A DNA stretch of 5,177 bases from the NCBI GenBank assembly GCA_036554605.1, contig DATBMY010000313.1, positions 1 to 5,177 on the forward strand. Direction: 5' to 3'. The stretch is from DATBMY01 sp036554605. GTDB lineage: Bacteria; Acidobacteriota; Blastocatellia; UBA7656. The notes under the pieces were generated by a model that was not told the origin of the DNA, ran no database searches, and saw only the letters and a program-made list of their open reading frames with translations. Positions within the stretch are counted from its first letter, which is position 1. Each line of letters starts with the position of its first letter. This document shows positions 1 to 5,177 of this stretch, one piece after another. The translations under genes were made by a program, and so were the position numbers.

Positions 1-170
1 ATAGTCGCGCCGTGCCGCTGCGCGTACCGCTTTATACGCTCGGCGAATGTCACGGGCAGCGCGGGGCGCGCGACTTTCGGCTGCGGCGGCGTTTCGGTCT
101 GCTGCGCCGCCGCCTGATGAACAGCTATAGGCAAGGCTATAAGCAAAACCCCTATCAACTTCCTATTCAT
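1..170 (-). CDS. Exported protein of unknown function, N-terminal fragment
   Basis: This frame starts at ATG 170-168 and stays open for 56 codons to the left edge, so only the N-terminus is present. The start is supported by a GAGG-type ribosome binding site about 9 bases upstream. The translation begins MNRKLIGVLLIALPIAV, a basic N-region followed by a hydrophobic core, then AAA before QQ, a good signal-peptidase I site after about residue 22. A proline-rich linker (ETPPQPK...RPALP) follows, then the start of a charged segment (TFAERIKRYAQRHGAT). The product is therefore expected to leave the cytoplasm. It lies 50 bases downstream of the YbjN-like gene on the same strand and may share its transcript. 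Several isoleucines in the signal peptide are ATA. I do not recognise the family and infer no function; the body of the protein lies outside the window. Confidence 0.7.
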   Translation of the reverse strand, partial: MNRKLIGVLLIALPIAVHQAAAQQTETPPQPKVARPALPVTFAERIKRYAQRHGAT

Positions 171-199
171 AACGTCCACCCTCAACTACAAATCTAGCA

Positions 200-216
200 C
201 GCCGCTTCGGGCGGCG
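200..216 (-). terminator. Short GC hairpin between the two exported-protein genes
   Basis: A 6-bp perfect stem (CGCCGC/GCGGCG) closes on a 5-base loop 4 bases after the YbjN-like stop codon. The sequence that follows on the minus strand (tgctagatttgtag) is only moderately T-rich, so this is a weak intrinsic terminator at best. It may merely reduce or stabilise the transcript between the two genes. Confidence 0.35.
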
Positions 217-220
217 CGCC

Positions 221-742
221 TCATTTTGGACCGGGTTCCGCCTCTTTATTCATGTACTCGGCAAGCACGGGCGTGTACTCATCGGCTATTCTCATCAGCT
301 CAAGCGCCGCCGCGCGGAATGATTCAAAGCCGACGCTGTTTTCGGTGGTGAAAGTGAACCGCGCGCCTATATCACCTTGATCATCTACGAAGAAGGTCGA
401 GAAAGCGCGGTGGTTGGTCTCCAGCAACCGCTTGAGCAGCTTTTCGCGGTCCGCCGCGCGCGCGAGGCTGAAATAACGCCCCTTATGCTTGGGATAGACC
501 ATCAGCACGAGCGACTGGTTCTGGCCGATCTCGATGTAGAGATCGAGGCGGTCCGCGTGCTTGTTATCCACGCGCGGGACGACGAGCGTCTCCGGGTTCT
601 TGGGATGAGGCACGTATTGCAGCCCCATCTTATCAAGGTAGCCTCGCAACGTCTGCGGCGTTATGCCGCGCGGCTGCTGGCCGGCCTGCGCAAGCCCGAC
701 CAGCGCGCTCGCCGCTATGGCAATGGCAATTCTCAACATCAT
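221..742 (-). CDS. Exported YbjN-like domain protein
   Basis: 173 residues, complete. It starts with tandem ATGs (742 and 739); GGAG at 754-751 lies 8 bases before the first, which favours it. Residues 1-20 (MMLRIAIAIAASALVGLAQA) form a clear signal peptide with an A-Q-A cleavage motif, so the mature protein starts near Gly21. The mature part opens with ITPQTLRGYLDKMGLQY, then a strand-rich middle (LDLYIEIGQNQSLVLMVYP), a helix (ADREKLLKRLLETNHR), more strands (FFVDDQGDIGARFTFTTE) and a C-terminal helix (FRAAALELMRIADEYTPVL). This helix/antiparallel-sheet/helix order, with a short 'LLETNHR' helix in the middle, resembles the YbjN family, whose fold is like type III secretion chaperones. The family assignment is by eye. 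YbjN proteins are poorly characterised and no catalytic residues are apparent. The exported form is the notable point. The next gene downstream also encodes an exported protein. Confidence 0.75.
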   Translation of the reverse strand: MMLRIAIAIAASALVGLAQAGQQPRGITPQTLRGYLDKMGLQYVPHPKNPETLVVPRVDNKHADRLDLYIEIGQNQSLVLMVYPKHKGRYFSLARAADREKLLKRLLETNHRAFSTFFVDDQGDIGARFTFTTENSVGFESFRAAALELMRIADEYTPVLAEYMNKEAEPGPK

Positions 743-810
743 TCAAATAACTCCAGTATCTTTCATCGCGGTCAAAGCTATCACCGCGCCTCGGGCAGAT
801 TCAAGCAAGC

Positions 811-884
811 ATCAGTCGTCGGGGGTCAGAGGCCGGGGGCCAGGGATCAGGGCCGGACATTTGGATTTTGCTATTTCAGATTCC
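811..884. repeat. Degenerate heptanucleotide tandem tract
   Basis: On the plus strand, bases 811-852 divide without gaps into six 7-base units with consensus RYCRGGG. Four fit exactly (gtcgggg, gccgggg, gccaggg, atcaggg), gtcagag has one mismatch and atcagtc two. The adjoining bases to 884 are AT-rich and carry ATTT/ATTC cores at roughly 7-base spacing (at 859, 865, 873 and 880). The organisation recalls the short tandemly repeated heptamers of cyanobacterial intergenic regions, but the unit differs. It is non-coding in either direction as far as I can see. Confidence 0.6.
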
Positions 885-917
885 AGAAGCTATCTCACAG
901 AAAATCCCCGGCCCCCG
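834..917. repeat. Long inverted repeat downstream of the methionine gene
   Basis: The arms 834-847 and 904-917 are complementary over 14 bases with a single exception, which becomes a G-U wobble in minus-strand RNA. They enclose a 56-base, AT-richer loop. The minus-strand transcript meets the first arm 8 bases after the methionine gene stop. No U-tract follows the second arm, so this is not a standard terminator, but the GC-rich stem could stabilise the mRNA 3' end. The left arm lies within the heptamer tract and the right arm carries the same G/C run on the other strand. Confidence 0.6.
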
Positions 918-925
918 CCCCTTGT

Positions 926-2755
926 CTACAGGACGCTGAAGACGTCGAGCGCGTAGGGGACTTTGCCGAACGGGGCTGACACCTGCACGCCCTGTACTAT
1001 GTCTCTCACCTCCATGAGCGTCTCGCGCGCGATCGCGAGTCCCTCTTCGCGCGCCGCTTCTTTGTCGCTCACGCGCTGCATGCGGTCGAGTATCTCCTGC
1101 GGCACGACGACGCCCGGGACTTCGTTGGCCAAAAACTCCGCGTTGCGGTAGCTCACAAGCGGCCAGACTCCCGCGATCACCGGTATGCGGCAGTGCTCGA
1201 TGCGTTTCAAAAAAGTCCTCAGCTGCTTGACGTCGAACGTCGGCTGCGTGATCGCGAATTCGGCGCCCGCCTCCACTTTATATTCGAATCGCCGCAGCTC
1301 ATAATCTAAATCGACCGCGCAGGGGTTCACCCCGACACCCATGTAAAAAGAGGTCGGCTTGCCGATGGGGTTGCCGCCAATATCGAGCCCGTGGTTGAGC
1401 CGGTTGACCATGTTGACCAGGCCTATTGAATCTATATCGAAGACGGCGGTGGCTTCCGGGTAAGGCCCCATCTTCGGCGGGTCGCCGGTGATGATCAGAA
1501 GATTGCGAAGCCCGAGCGCGGCCGCTCCCAGCAGGTCGCTCGTCATGCCGAGCAGGTTGCGGTCGCGGCAGCAATAATGCACGACGCATTCGATGCCTAC
1601 ATGCTGTTCGATGAGCGTTGAAACCGCAAGCACGCCCATGCGCGATTGCGCGCGGGGGCCGTCGGGGACGTTGACCGCGTCGACTCCCGACTCTTTCAAC
1701 AGCCGCACGCTTTCGAGCATTTTCGATGGATCGACACCTTTGGGCGGAACTATCTCGACCGATGTGACGAACTCGCCGGCCACGACCTTTCGAGCGAAGC
1801 GCGACTTCTGTTCGCGGGGGGTTATATCAAGATCGGGCGGCGTCTCTTCGGCTACCAGCACGCGCACGGAGGAGCGGCCGGGCGATACGGCCGCCACCGC
1901 GTTTGCGATCTGCTTTATGTGCTCGGGCGTAGTCCCGCAGCAGCCGCCCACGAATTTCGCGCCCGCCTGTATCAGCCGCTTTGCGTACTTTGCCATGTAT
2001 TCGGGCGAGGCCATATAAAACATTCGCCCGTCGACCTGGCGCGGCAATCCGCCGTTGGGCTGGGCGGAAAGCTTCCGCTTCGTCACCTGCTGCATGCGCT
2101 CTATGGCTTCGAGCATAATGTGCGGGCCGATCGAGCAATTCAATCCGATGACATCCGCGCCCCACTCGTCGAGCCGCTTGGTGAAGATCTCCGGCGACGT
2201 GCCGTAGGTCGTGTTCCCGTCGTTTTGAATCGTCATCTGCGCGACCAGCGGCAGATCGCAGATCGAGCGGACGGCTCTTATCGCCTGGTGCATTTCGGCA
2301 ATATCCGAAAATGTTTCGAGGACGAACAGATCGACGCCGCCTTCGAGCAACCCTTCGGCCTGCTCGCGAAAATAAGCCTCCGCCTCATCGACCGATGTAG
2401 GGCCGTAAGGCTCTATGCGAATGCCGAGCGGCCCAAGCGCCCCGGCGACGAAAGCGCGGTCCGCGGCCGCTTCGCGCGCAAGACGCGCCCCCGCATAATT
2501 GATCTCGTATATCTTATCTTCGAGGCCGTAGCCGGATAGTTTCGGGCGGCTCGCGCCGTAAGTGTTCGTCTCGACAATGTCGGCGCCCGCCTTCACGTAA
2601 TCGCGCAGGACGCCGACCACGATTTCACCGTTCGTAAGATTCAGTTCGTCATAGCAGCGGTTTATATAGACGCCGCGCGAATAGAGCATAGTGCCCATGG
2701 CGCCGTCAAAGACATAGACCCTGTCATCGGTGACTGCGCTACGAAAATCTTTCAT
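926..2755 (-). CDS. Bifunctional homocysteine S-methyltransferase / methylenetetrahydrofolate reductase
   Basis: 609 residues, complete, in the size range of YitJ-type fusion enzymes (about 610). Residues 1-290 form the homocysteine methyltransferase barrel: the DGAMGT motif (17-22), LETFSD (146-151), and three cysteines in the positions used to bind catalytic zinc, Cys207 (GLNCSIGP) and Cys272-Cys273 (GGCCGTTPEH). Residues 320-600 form a MetF-like flavoprotein: FVTSVEIVPPKG with Glu334 at the usual catalytic glutamate, IITGDPP with Asp425, and AGAEFAITQPTFD with Gln504, a folate-contacting position in the family. The fusion is expected to reduce 5,10-methylene-THF to 5-methyl-THF and to methylate homocysteine to methionine, in the cytoplasm. 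No cobalamin- or folate-binding MetH modules are present, so the donor used by the first domain is uncertain. The start at 2755 has a weak AGGT 7 bases upstream. The leader carries a SAM-II-like riboswitch and terminator, so control by SAM is likely. Confidence 0.93.
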   Translation of the reverse strand: MKDFRSAVTDDRVYVFDGAMGTMLYSRGVYINRCYDELNLTNGEIVVGVLRDYVKAGADIVETNTYGASRPKLSGYGLEDKIYEINYAGARLAREAAADRAFVAGALGPLGIRIEPYGPTSVDEAEAYFREQAEGLLEGGVDLFVLETFSDIAEMHQAIRAVRSICDLPLVAQMTIQNDGNTTYGTSPEIFTKRLDEWGADVIGLNCSIGPHIMLEAIERMQQVTKRKLSAQPNGGLPRQVDGRMFYMASPEYMAKYAKRLIQAGAKFVGGCCGTTPEHIKQIANAVAAVSPGRSSVRVLVAEETPPDLDITPREQKSRFARKVVAGEFVTSVEIVPPKGVDPSKMLESVRLLKESGVDAVNVPDGPRAQSRMGVLAVSTLIEQHVGIECVVHYCCRDRNLLGMTSDLLGAAALGLRNLLIITGDPPKMGPYPEATAVFDIDSIGLVNMVNRLNHGLDIGGNPIGKPTSFYMGVGVNPCAVDLDYELRRFEYKVEAGAEFAITQPTFDVKQLRTFLKRIEHCRIPVIAGVWPLVSYRNAEFLANEVPGVVVPQEILDRMQRVSDKEAAREEGLAIARETLMEVRDIVQGVQVSAPFGKVPYALDVFSVL

Positions 2756-2766
2756 AACCTGTACCT

Positions 2767-2802
2767 AAAATTGAAAAGCCCCGCGCTAAACCGCGCGGGG
2801 CT
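2767..2802 (-). terminator. Intrinsic terminator (attenuator) in the methionine gene leader
   Basis: A perfect 10-bp stem (AGCCCCGCGC at 2802-2793, GCGCGGGGCT at 2786-2777) with a 6-base loop GGTTTA is followed by TTTTCAATTTT on the minus strand. It ends 11 bases before the methionine gene start codon, so it acts on leader transcripts, not at the end of a gene. Its position directly after the SAM-II-like aptamer identifies it as the expression platform. Confidence 0.85.
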
Positions 2803-2820
2803 GAAACCGGGCAGTTTAGC
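2785..2820 (-). promoter_or_regulatory. Predicted antiterminator helix
   Basis: GCUAAACUGC (2820-2811) can pair with GCGGUUUAGC (2794-2785) over 10 bases with one G-U wobble. The upstream strand contains the conserved GCUAAA of the aptamer. The downstream strand covers the whole loop and part of both arms of the terminator. Aptamer folding and this helix therefore exclude each other, as do this helix and the terminator. Confidence 0.7.
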
Positions 2821-2857
2821 AGTTTTTTACGTGGAGCAAGTTGCTTAAATCGCCACA
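2815..2857 (-). ncRNA. SAM-II riboswitch aptamer (predicted)
   Basis: The minus-strand leader shows, in order and at suitable spacing, the conserved blocks of the SAM-II class. They are a P1 5' strand GUGG (2856-2853), the L1 element CGAUUUAA (2852-2845), UUGC (2839-2836) one base before the P1 3' strand CCAC (2834-2831), an A-rich linker GUAAAAAA, and the invariant GCUAAA (2820-2815). P1 is 4 bp, or 5 with a U-G pair. The 43-base core matches the compact pseudoknot size of this class. The known family senses S-adenosylmethionine and commonly precedes methionine and SAM biosynthesis genes, as here. The exact pseudoknot pairs were not computed; G-C pairing between UUGC and GCUAAA is the expected part. 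It does not look like SAM-I, which is much larger. Confidence 0.83.
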
Positions 2858-2872
2858 ACAGATTGTCAAAAT

Positions 2873-2904
2873 CCCGAAGCGGCCACCCCGGCGGTCGCTT
2901 CGGG
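2873..2904. other. Near-perfect GC hairpin in the leader interval
   Basis: CCCGAAGCG (2904-2896, minus strand) pairs with CGCTTCGGG (2881-2873) for 9 perfect base pairs. After one A/C mismatch, further C-G and G-U pairs close a short loop. ATTTTG follows on the minus strand, so it might terminate read-through from the receptor gene; the T-run is short. It lies between a possible promoter and the SAM-II-like aptamer, and may instead be an operator or a 5'-end stabiliser. Confidence 0.5.
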
Positions 2905-2905
2905 T

Positions 2906-2934
2906 AGAATAGCCCCTGGCACACTTAAAGGCAA
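2906..2934 (-). promoter_or_regulatory. Possible sigma70-type promoter for the methionine gene
   Basis: TTGCCT (2934-2929) and TATTCT (2911-2906) each match four of six bases of the -35 and -10 consensus, at the ideal 17-base spacing. Transcription would begin near 2899, giving a leader of about 145 bases that includes the whole aptamer and terminator. The start would fall inside the 2873-2904 hairpin, so that stem could not form fully in this transcript. Confidence 0.4.
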
Positions 2935-2964
2935 GCGCTGTTGAATGAGAGGCGTATGAATTAT

Positions 2965-2991
2965 GCGGGGGCCCGGTTAGAAGGCCCCCGC
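2965..2991 (-). terminator. Hairpin after the TonB-dependent receptor gene
   Basis: A perfect 9-bp stem (GCGGGGGCC/GGCCCCCGC) with a 9-base loop begins 11 bases after the receptor stop codon. The following minus-strand bases (ATAATTCATAC) are AT-rich but hold no true T-run. It probably terminates or protects the receptor mRNA. Confidence 0.55.
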
Positions 2992-3002
2992 TCGTAGGTG
3001 GG

Positions 3003-5177
3003 CTAGAACGATATGCGCGCGCCAAGCTGTATGACGCGAGACTCGCGCGCCGCCGTGAATTTCCCGAACGTGCTTCGGACTGGATCAATCGCTCCGGTCA
3101 CGGGGTCCCGGACGATGTTGTTGAGGTTGGTATCGGCAATGGTGAACTGCGTGTGATTGAGCGCGTTGAAAGCCTCGAACCGAAACTCCAGGTTCGTCGT
3201 CTCGCTCCAGAGCCTCGTGCGCTTGGCGAGGACCAGGTCGAGGTTGTTCACGCCGTTCTTCAACCGGAACTGGTTGCGCCCCGAAGTGCCCCGGCGGAAA
3301 TCCCTCGCCACGTCGAACCCGGATTCGGGATCGCCGAACGCGACGAACGCATCCGGGTTGAACGCGCGCCCATCGTTTTTGCGCGGGTCGAGATTGCTAA
3401 ACGGCGCGCCGAGGTCGGCAAAGGTGACTATGCCGGCGCCCGCGCCCGTCGTATCAAACGGGGTGAAGACGCTGAAGGGCGTGCCCGACTGGAACGAAGC
3501 TATTCCGCCAAAACTCCAGCCGTCGAAAAGCCCGCGCTTCCATCCCGTGAGCCCCCTTGCGAAAGGCAGATCATATATCCAGCTAAAGACGAAGCGGTGC
3601 GGCACGTCGTCCGAAGAGAGAGCGCGCGTGGCGCTGCGGTCGAGCGCATCAAGCTGGCCGCGTTGCGTATCCACCTCGTCCATTGATTTCGACCACGTGT
3701 ATGCGGCCTGGAAGAGCAGGCCGGAGCTGAAGCGCCGCTGTACGTTTATCTGAAGCGCGTTGTACCACGAATTGGCGGCCGACACGAGCTGGCCGATGCT
3801 GCCCTGGATGTCGTCGTTGAGGCGGCGCTCGTTTATATTGTCAGGATCGGGTTGCGGGATGGCGCGATTAGCGGCAAAGAACGTCCCGAGCGCGGGGTTT
3901 AGCTCTTCGACAGCGTAGAGCTTGCGCCCGCGGTTGCCGACATAGCTCACGCTCGCGATATAGTTGCGCAAGAAGCCGCGCTCGACGGTGAAGTTCCACT
4001 GCGTCACGTAAGGCGTGCGTATGCGCGGATCGATCGGCTGCGACGTTATCGAGAGCGGAGCCGAAAGCTCGACCTGACTGCGAAGGAACGGGTTCGGCAG
4101 CTGCCCCTGATCGCCGCGGAAGTTCGGGAACGGGTCGGGCGCGAACGGGTCGGCAAGCGTCCCGCTTGCGGGGAAGAAAAACGATTGCGTCCCGCTAAAA
4201 CCGGGCGCGCTAAGCTGCTGCAGCGCCGTGTCGCCTATGATCGCGCCGTAGTATATGCCGAAGCCGCCGCGCATAACCGTGTCGCGGTCTCCGAACAGGC
4301 TCCCCAGCAACCCGTCGGAAAACGAGGGCGAGTAGGCGAACCCGAGGCGCGGCGCGAAATTGTTCCAGTCCTTCTCGACGCCGCCTGAGGGAACCGTTCC
4401 GCCGAGCACCGGGTCGGGGTCGCCTACGAAGACGACTCCGTCAGGCGCGCGGCCGCCGGCCGGGACGATGACCTGCCGGCCATCGAAGTCTCGCAACCGG
4501 CCGCTCGTCAGAAGCTCGGAGACTACGCCCGGACGGTAATACGACACGCGGTCGAACTTGTCCGTGAGCGGCGACGTGTATTCATAACGGAGCCCGAGCG
4601 AAAGCGTCAGCGCATCGCTCACGCGCCAGGTGTCTTGGGCGAACGCGGCTACGGCTTTCTGCCTGAAGTCGCGGTCGCCGGTGTTTCCGGTCTGGAGCGC
4701 GATGGGCGAATTGCCGATCAGGAAGTCCGCGAAATCATCGCCCGTAGTGTTTCCACCAAACAGGCCCGAGAAGAGAATGATCCCCTGATTGGTGAACAGG
4801 AACGCCTGATCGTGCCGGTACTGCGTCCCATCGAATCCGAACTTGAAGCGATGGTCGCCCGTGGCCCAGCTCACGGAATCCTGTATCTGGAAGTTTTCGG
4901 TCACCCGCGTTTGCGGCCCTTGAATCGCGTTGCCGAGACTGAAGCCTCTGTCGAACAGAAGTATCATGGGTGGCCCGGCGAATCGCGGGTCTACGACGAA
5001 GTTGCCCGTAAATCCTATCTCCTCGGGCGTGGTCGTGTTCTCGGGAACGGTCGAGGGGAAATTGTTTCGCGCATAGCCGATAAGAAGCGAATTGATCAGC
5101 GTCGGCGAGAACAGGTAAGTATGGCGCACGACGTAGTTGTACGCTTTCTGCTTATCGAGCACGCCGAAGCCCGCCAC
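3003..5177 (-). CDS. TonB-dependent receptor, Oar-like outer-membrane beta-barrel, C-terminal part
   Basis: The frame is open from the right edge to TAG at 3005-3003: 724 residues, with the N-terminus outside the window. The first codon here (GTG) is internal, not a start. The sequence alternates aromatic and polar residues in many barrel strands and ends VIQLGARISF, with the terminal phenylalanine typical of outer-membrane barrels. Family-typical stretches are HTYLFSPTLINSLLIGYARN near the edge, FGFDGTQYRHDQ, DTWRVSDALTLSLGLRYEYTSPL, APRLGFAYSP, TQWNFTVERGF, SYVGNRGRKLY, AAYTWSKSMDEVD, DVPHRFVFSWIYDLPF and FRFEAFNALNHTQF near the C-terminus. These match the large Oar-like/carboxypeptidase-regulatory receptors common in Acidobacteriota, usually 1000 residues or more. 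The regulatory-like domain, plug and any TonB box would lie upstream. Such receptors import or bind large substrates using TonB energy, but the substrate cannot be told from the barrel. No SusD-like or transport partner is visible downstream. Confidence 0.9.
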   Translation of the reverse strand: MAGFGVLDKQKAYNYVVRHTYLFSPTLINSLLIGYARNNFPSTVPENTTTPEEIGFTGNFVVDPRFAGPPMILLFDRGFSLGNAIQGPQTRVTENFQIQDSVSWATGDHRFKFGFDGTQYRHDQAFLFTNQGIILFSGLFGGNTTGDDFADFLIGNSPIALQTGNTGDRDFRQKAVAAFAQDTWRVSDALTLSLGLRYEYTSPLTDKFDRVSYYRPGVVSELLTSGRLRDFDGRQVIVPAGGRAPDGVVFVGDPDPVLGGTVPSGGVEKDWNNFAPRLGFAYSPSFSDGLLGSLFGDRDTVMRGGFGIYYGAIIGDTALQQLSAPGFSGTQSFFFPASGTLADPFAPDPFPNFRGDQGQLPNPFLRSQVELSAPLSITSQPIDPRIRTPYVTQWNFTVERGFLRNYIASVSYVGNRGRKLYAVEELNPALGTFFAANRAIPQPDPDNINERRLNDDIQGSIGQLVSAANSWYNALQINVQRRFSSGLLFQAAYTWSKSMDEVDTQRGQLDALDRSATRALSSDDVPHRFVFSWIYDLPFARGLTGWKRGLFDGWSFGGIASFQSGTPFSVFTPFDTTGAGAGIVTFADLGAPFSNLDPRKNDGRAFNPDAFVAFGDPESGFDVARDFRRGTSGRNQFRLKNGVNNLDLVLAKRTRLWSETTNLEFRFEAFNALNHTQFTIADTNLNNIVRDPVTGAIDPVRSTFGKFTAARESRVIQLGARISF

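Larger units (their letters stand above)
743..925. other. Intergenic spacer without a gene
   Basis: This 183-base spacer separates the methionine gene stop from the YbjN-like start. I see no credible gene. It contains the heptanucleotide tract and long inverted repeat listed separately, plus the GGAG ribosome binding site (754-751) of the YbjN-like gene. A TTGACC at 775-770 could be a -35 box, but no good -10 lies at the right spacing. Confidence 0.7.

Noticed and set aside
377..979. Open frame of 200 codons on the plus strand over the YbjN-like gene
   Set aside because: It overlaps a gene with a convincing signal peptide and ribosome binding site and runs across the repeat tract. Its own translation has no recognisable features.
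1646..2539. Open frame of 297 codons on the plus strand, opposite the methionine gene
   Set aside because: It lies wholly antisense to a clearly conserved enzyme, its translation shows no family motif and is rich in Arg, His and Ala. This is the expected shadow of a GC-rich gene.
2864..2869. Perfect TTGACA on the minus strand as a -35 box for the methionine gene
   Set aside because: A -10 box 16-18 bases downstream would fall inside the aptamer, where nothing resembles TATAAT. The transcript would then lack the P1 and L1 elements.
2903..2910. TAGAAT on the plus strand as a -10 box
   Set aside because: No -35-like sequence lies 16-18 bases upstream and no plus-strand gene follows. It is the complement of the minus-strand TATTCT region.
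2739..3088. Small minus-strand open frames (61 and 90 codons) between the receptor and methionine genes
   Set aside because: They cover the hairpins, aptamer and terminator and overlap the ends of both real genes. The structured RNA explains this interval better than short peptides.
3153..3753. Two overlapping plus-strand frames of 177 and 198 codons opposite the receptor gene
   Set aside because: Both are antisense to conserved receptor barrel sequence, in different frames, with low-complexity charged translations.

Overview
All the convincing genes in this window read on the minus strand. The DNA is GC-rich, with dense shadow ORFs on the plus strand and, unusually for such DNA, frequent ATA isoleucine codons. 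The large receptor at the right resembles the Oar-like/carboxypeptidase-regulatory TonB-dependent receptors that are expanded in Acidobacteriota. A member of that phylum, perhaps Blastocatellia-like, is the most natural host. This is inferred from gene character, not from a marker gene.

Right to left, in the direction of transcription: (1) 5177-3003 is the C-terminal 724 residues of a TonB-dependent outer-membrane receptor, cut by the window edge and closed by a GC hairpin just after its stop. (2) 3002-2756 is a dense 247-base regulatory interval. It holds that hairpin, a possible sigma70-type promoter, a second near-perfect hairpin, a short aptamer matching the SAM-II (S-adenosylmethionine) riboswitch class, and a strong intrinsic terminator ending just before the next start codon. 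(3) 2755-926 is a bifunctional homocysteine S-methyltransferase/methylenetetrahydrofolate reductase, a methionine-synthesis enzyme. (4) 925-743 is non-coding, with a degenerate heptanucleotide repeat tract and a long inverted repeat. (5) 742-221 is a small exported YbjN-like protein. (6) 170-1 is the start of a second small exported protein, cut by the left edge.

The central result is the leader of the methionine gene. The conserved 3' end of the aptamer (GCUAAA) can alternatively pair over 10 bases with the loop and 3' arm of the terminator. This gives an explicit attenuation model. When SAM is plentiful the aptamer holds GCUAAA, the terminator folds and the methionine gene is off. When SAM is scarce GCUAAA opens the terminator and the gene is read. 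The aptamer class and the gene's pathway agree. The receptor and the two exported proteins show no visible functional link to methionine synthesis.
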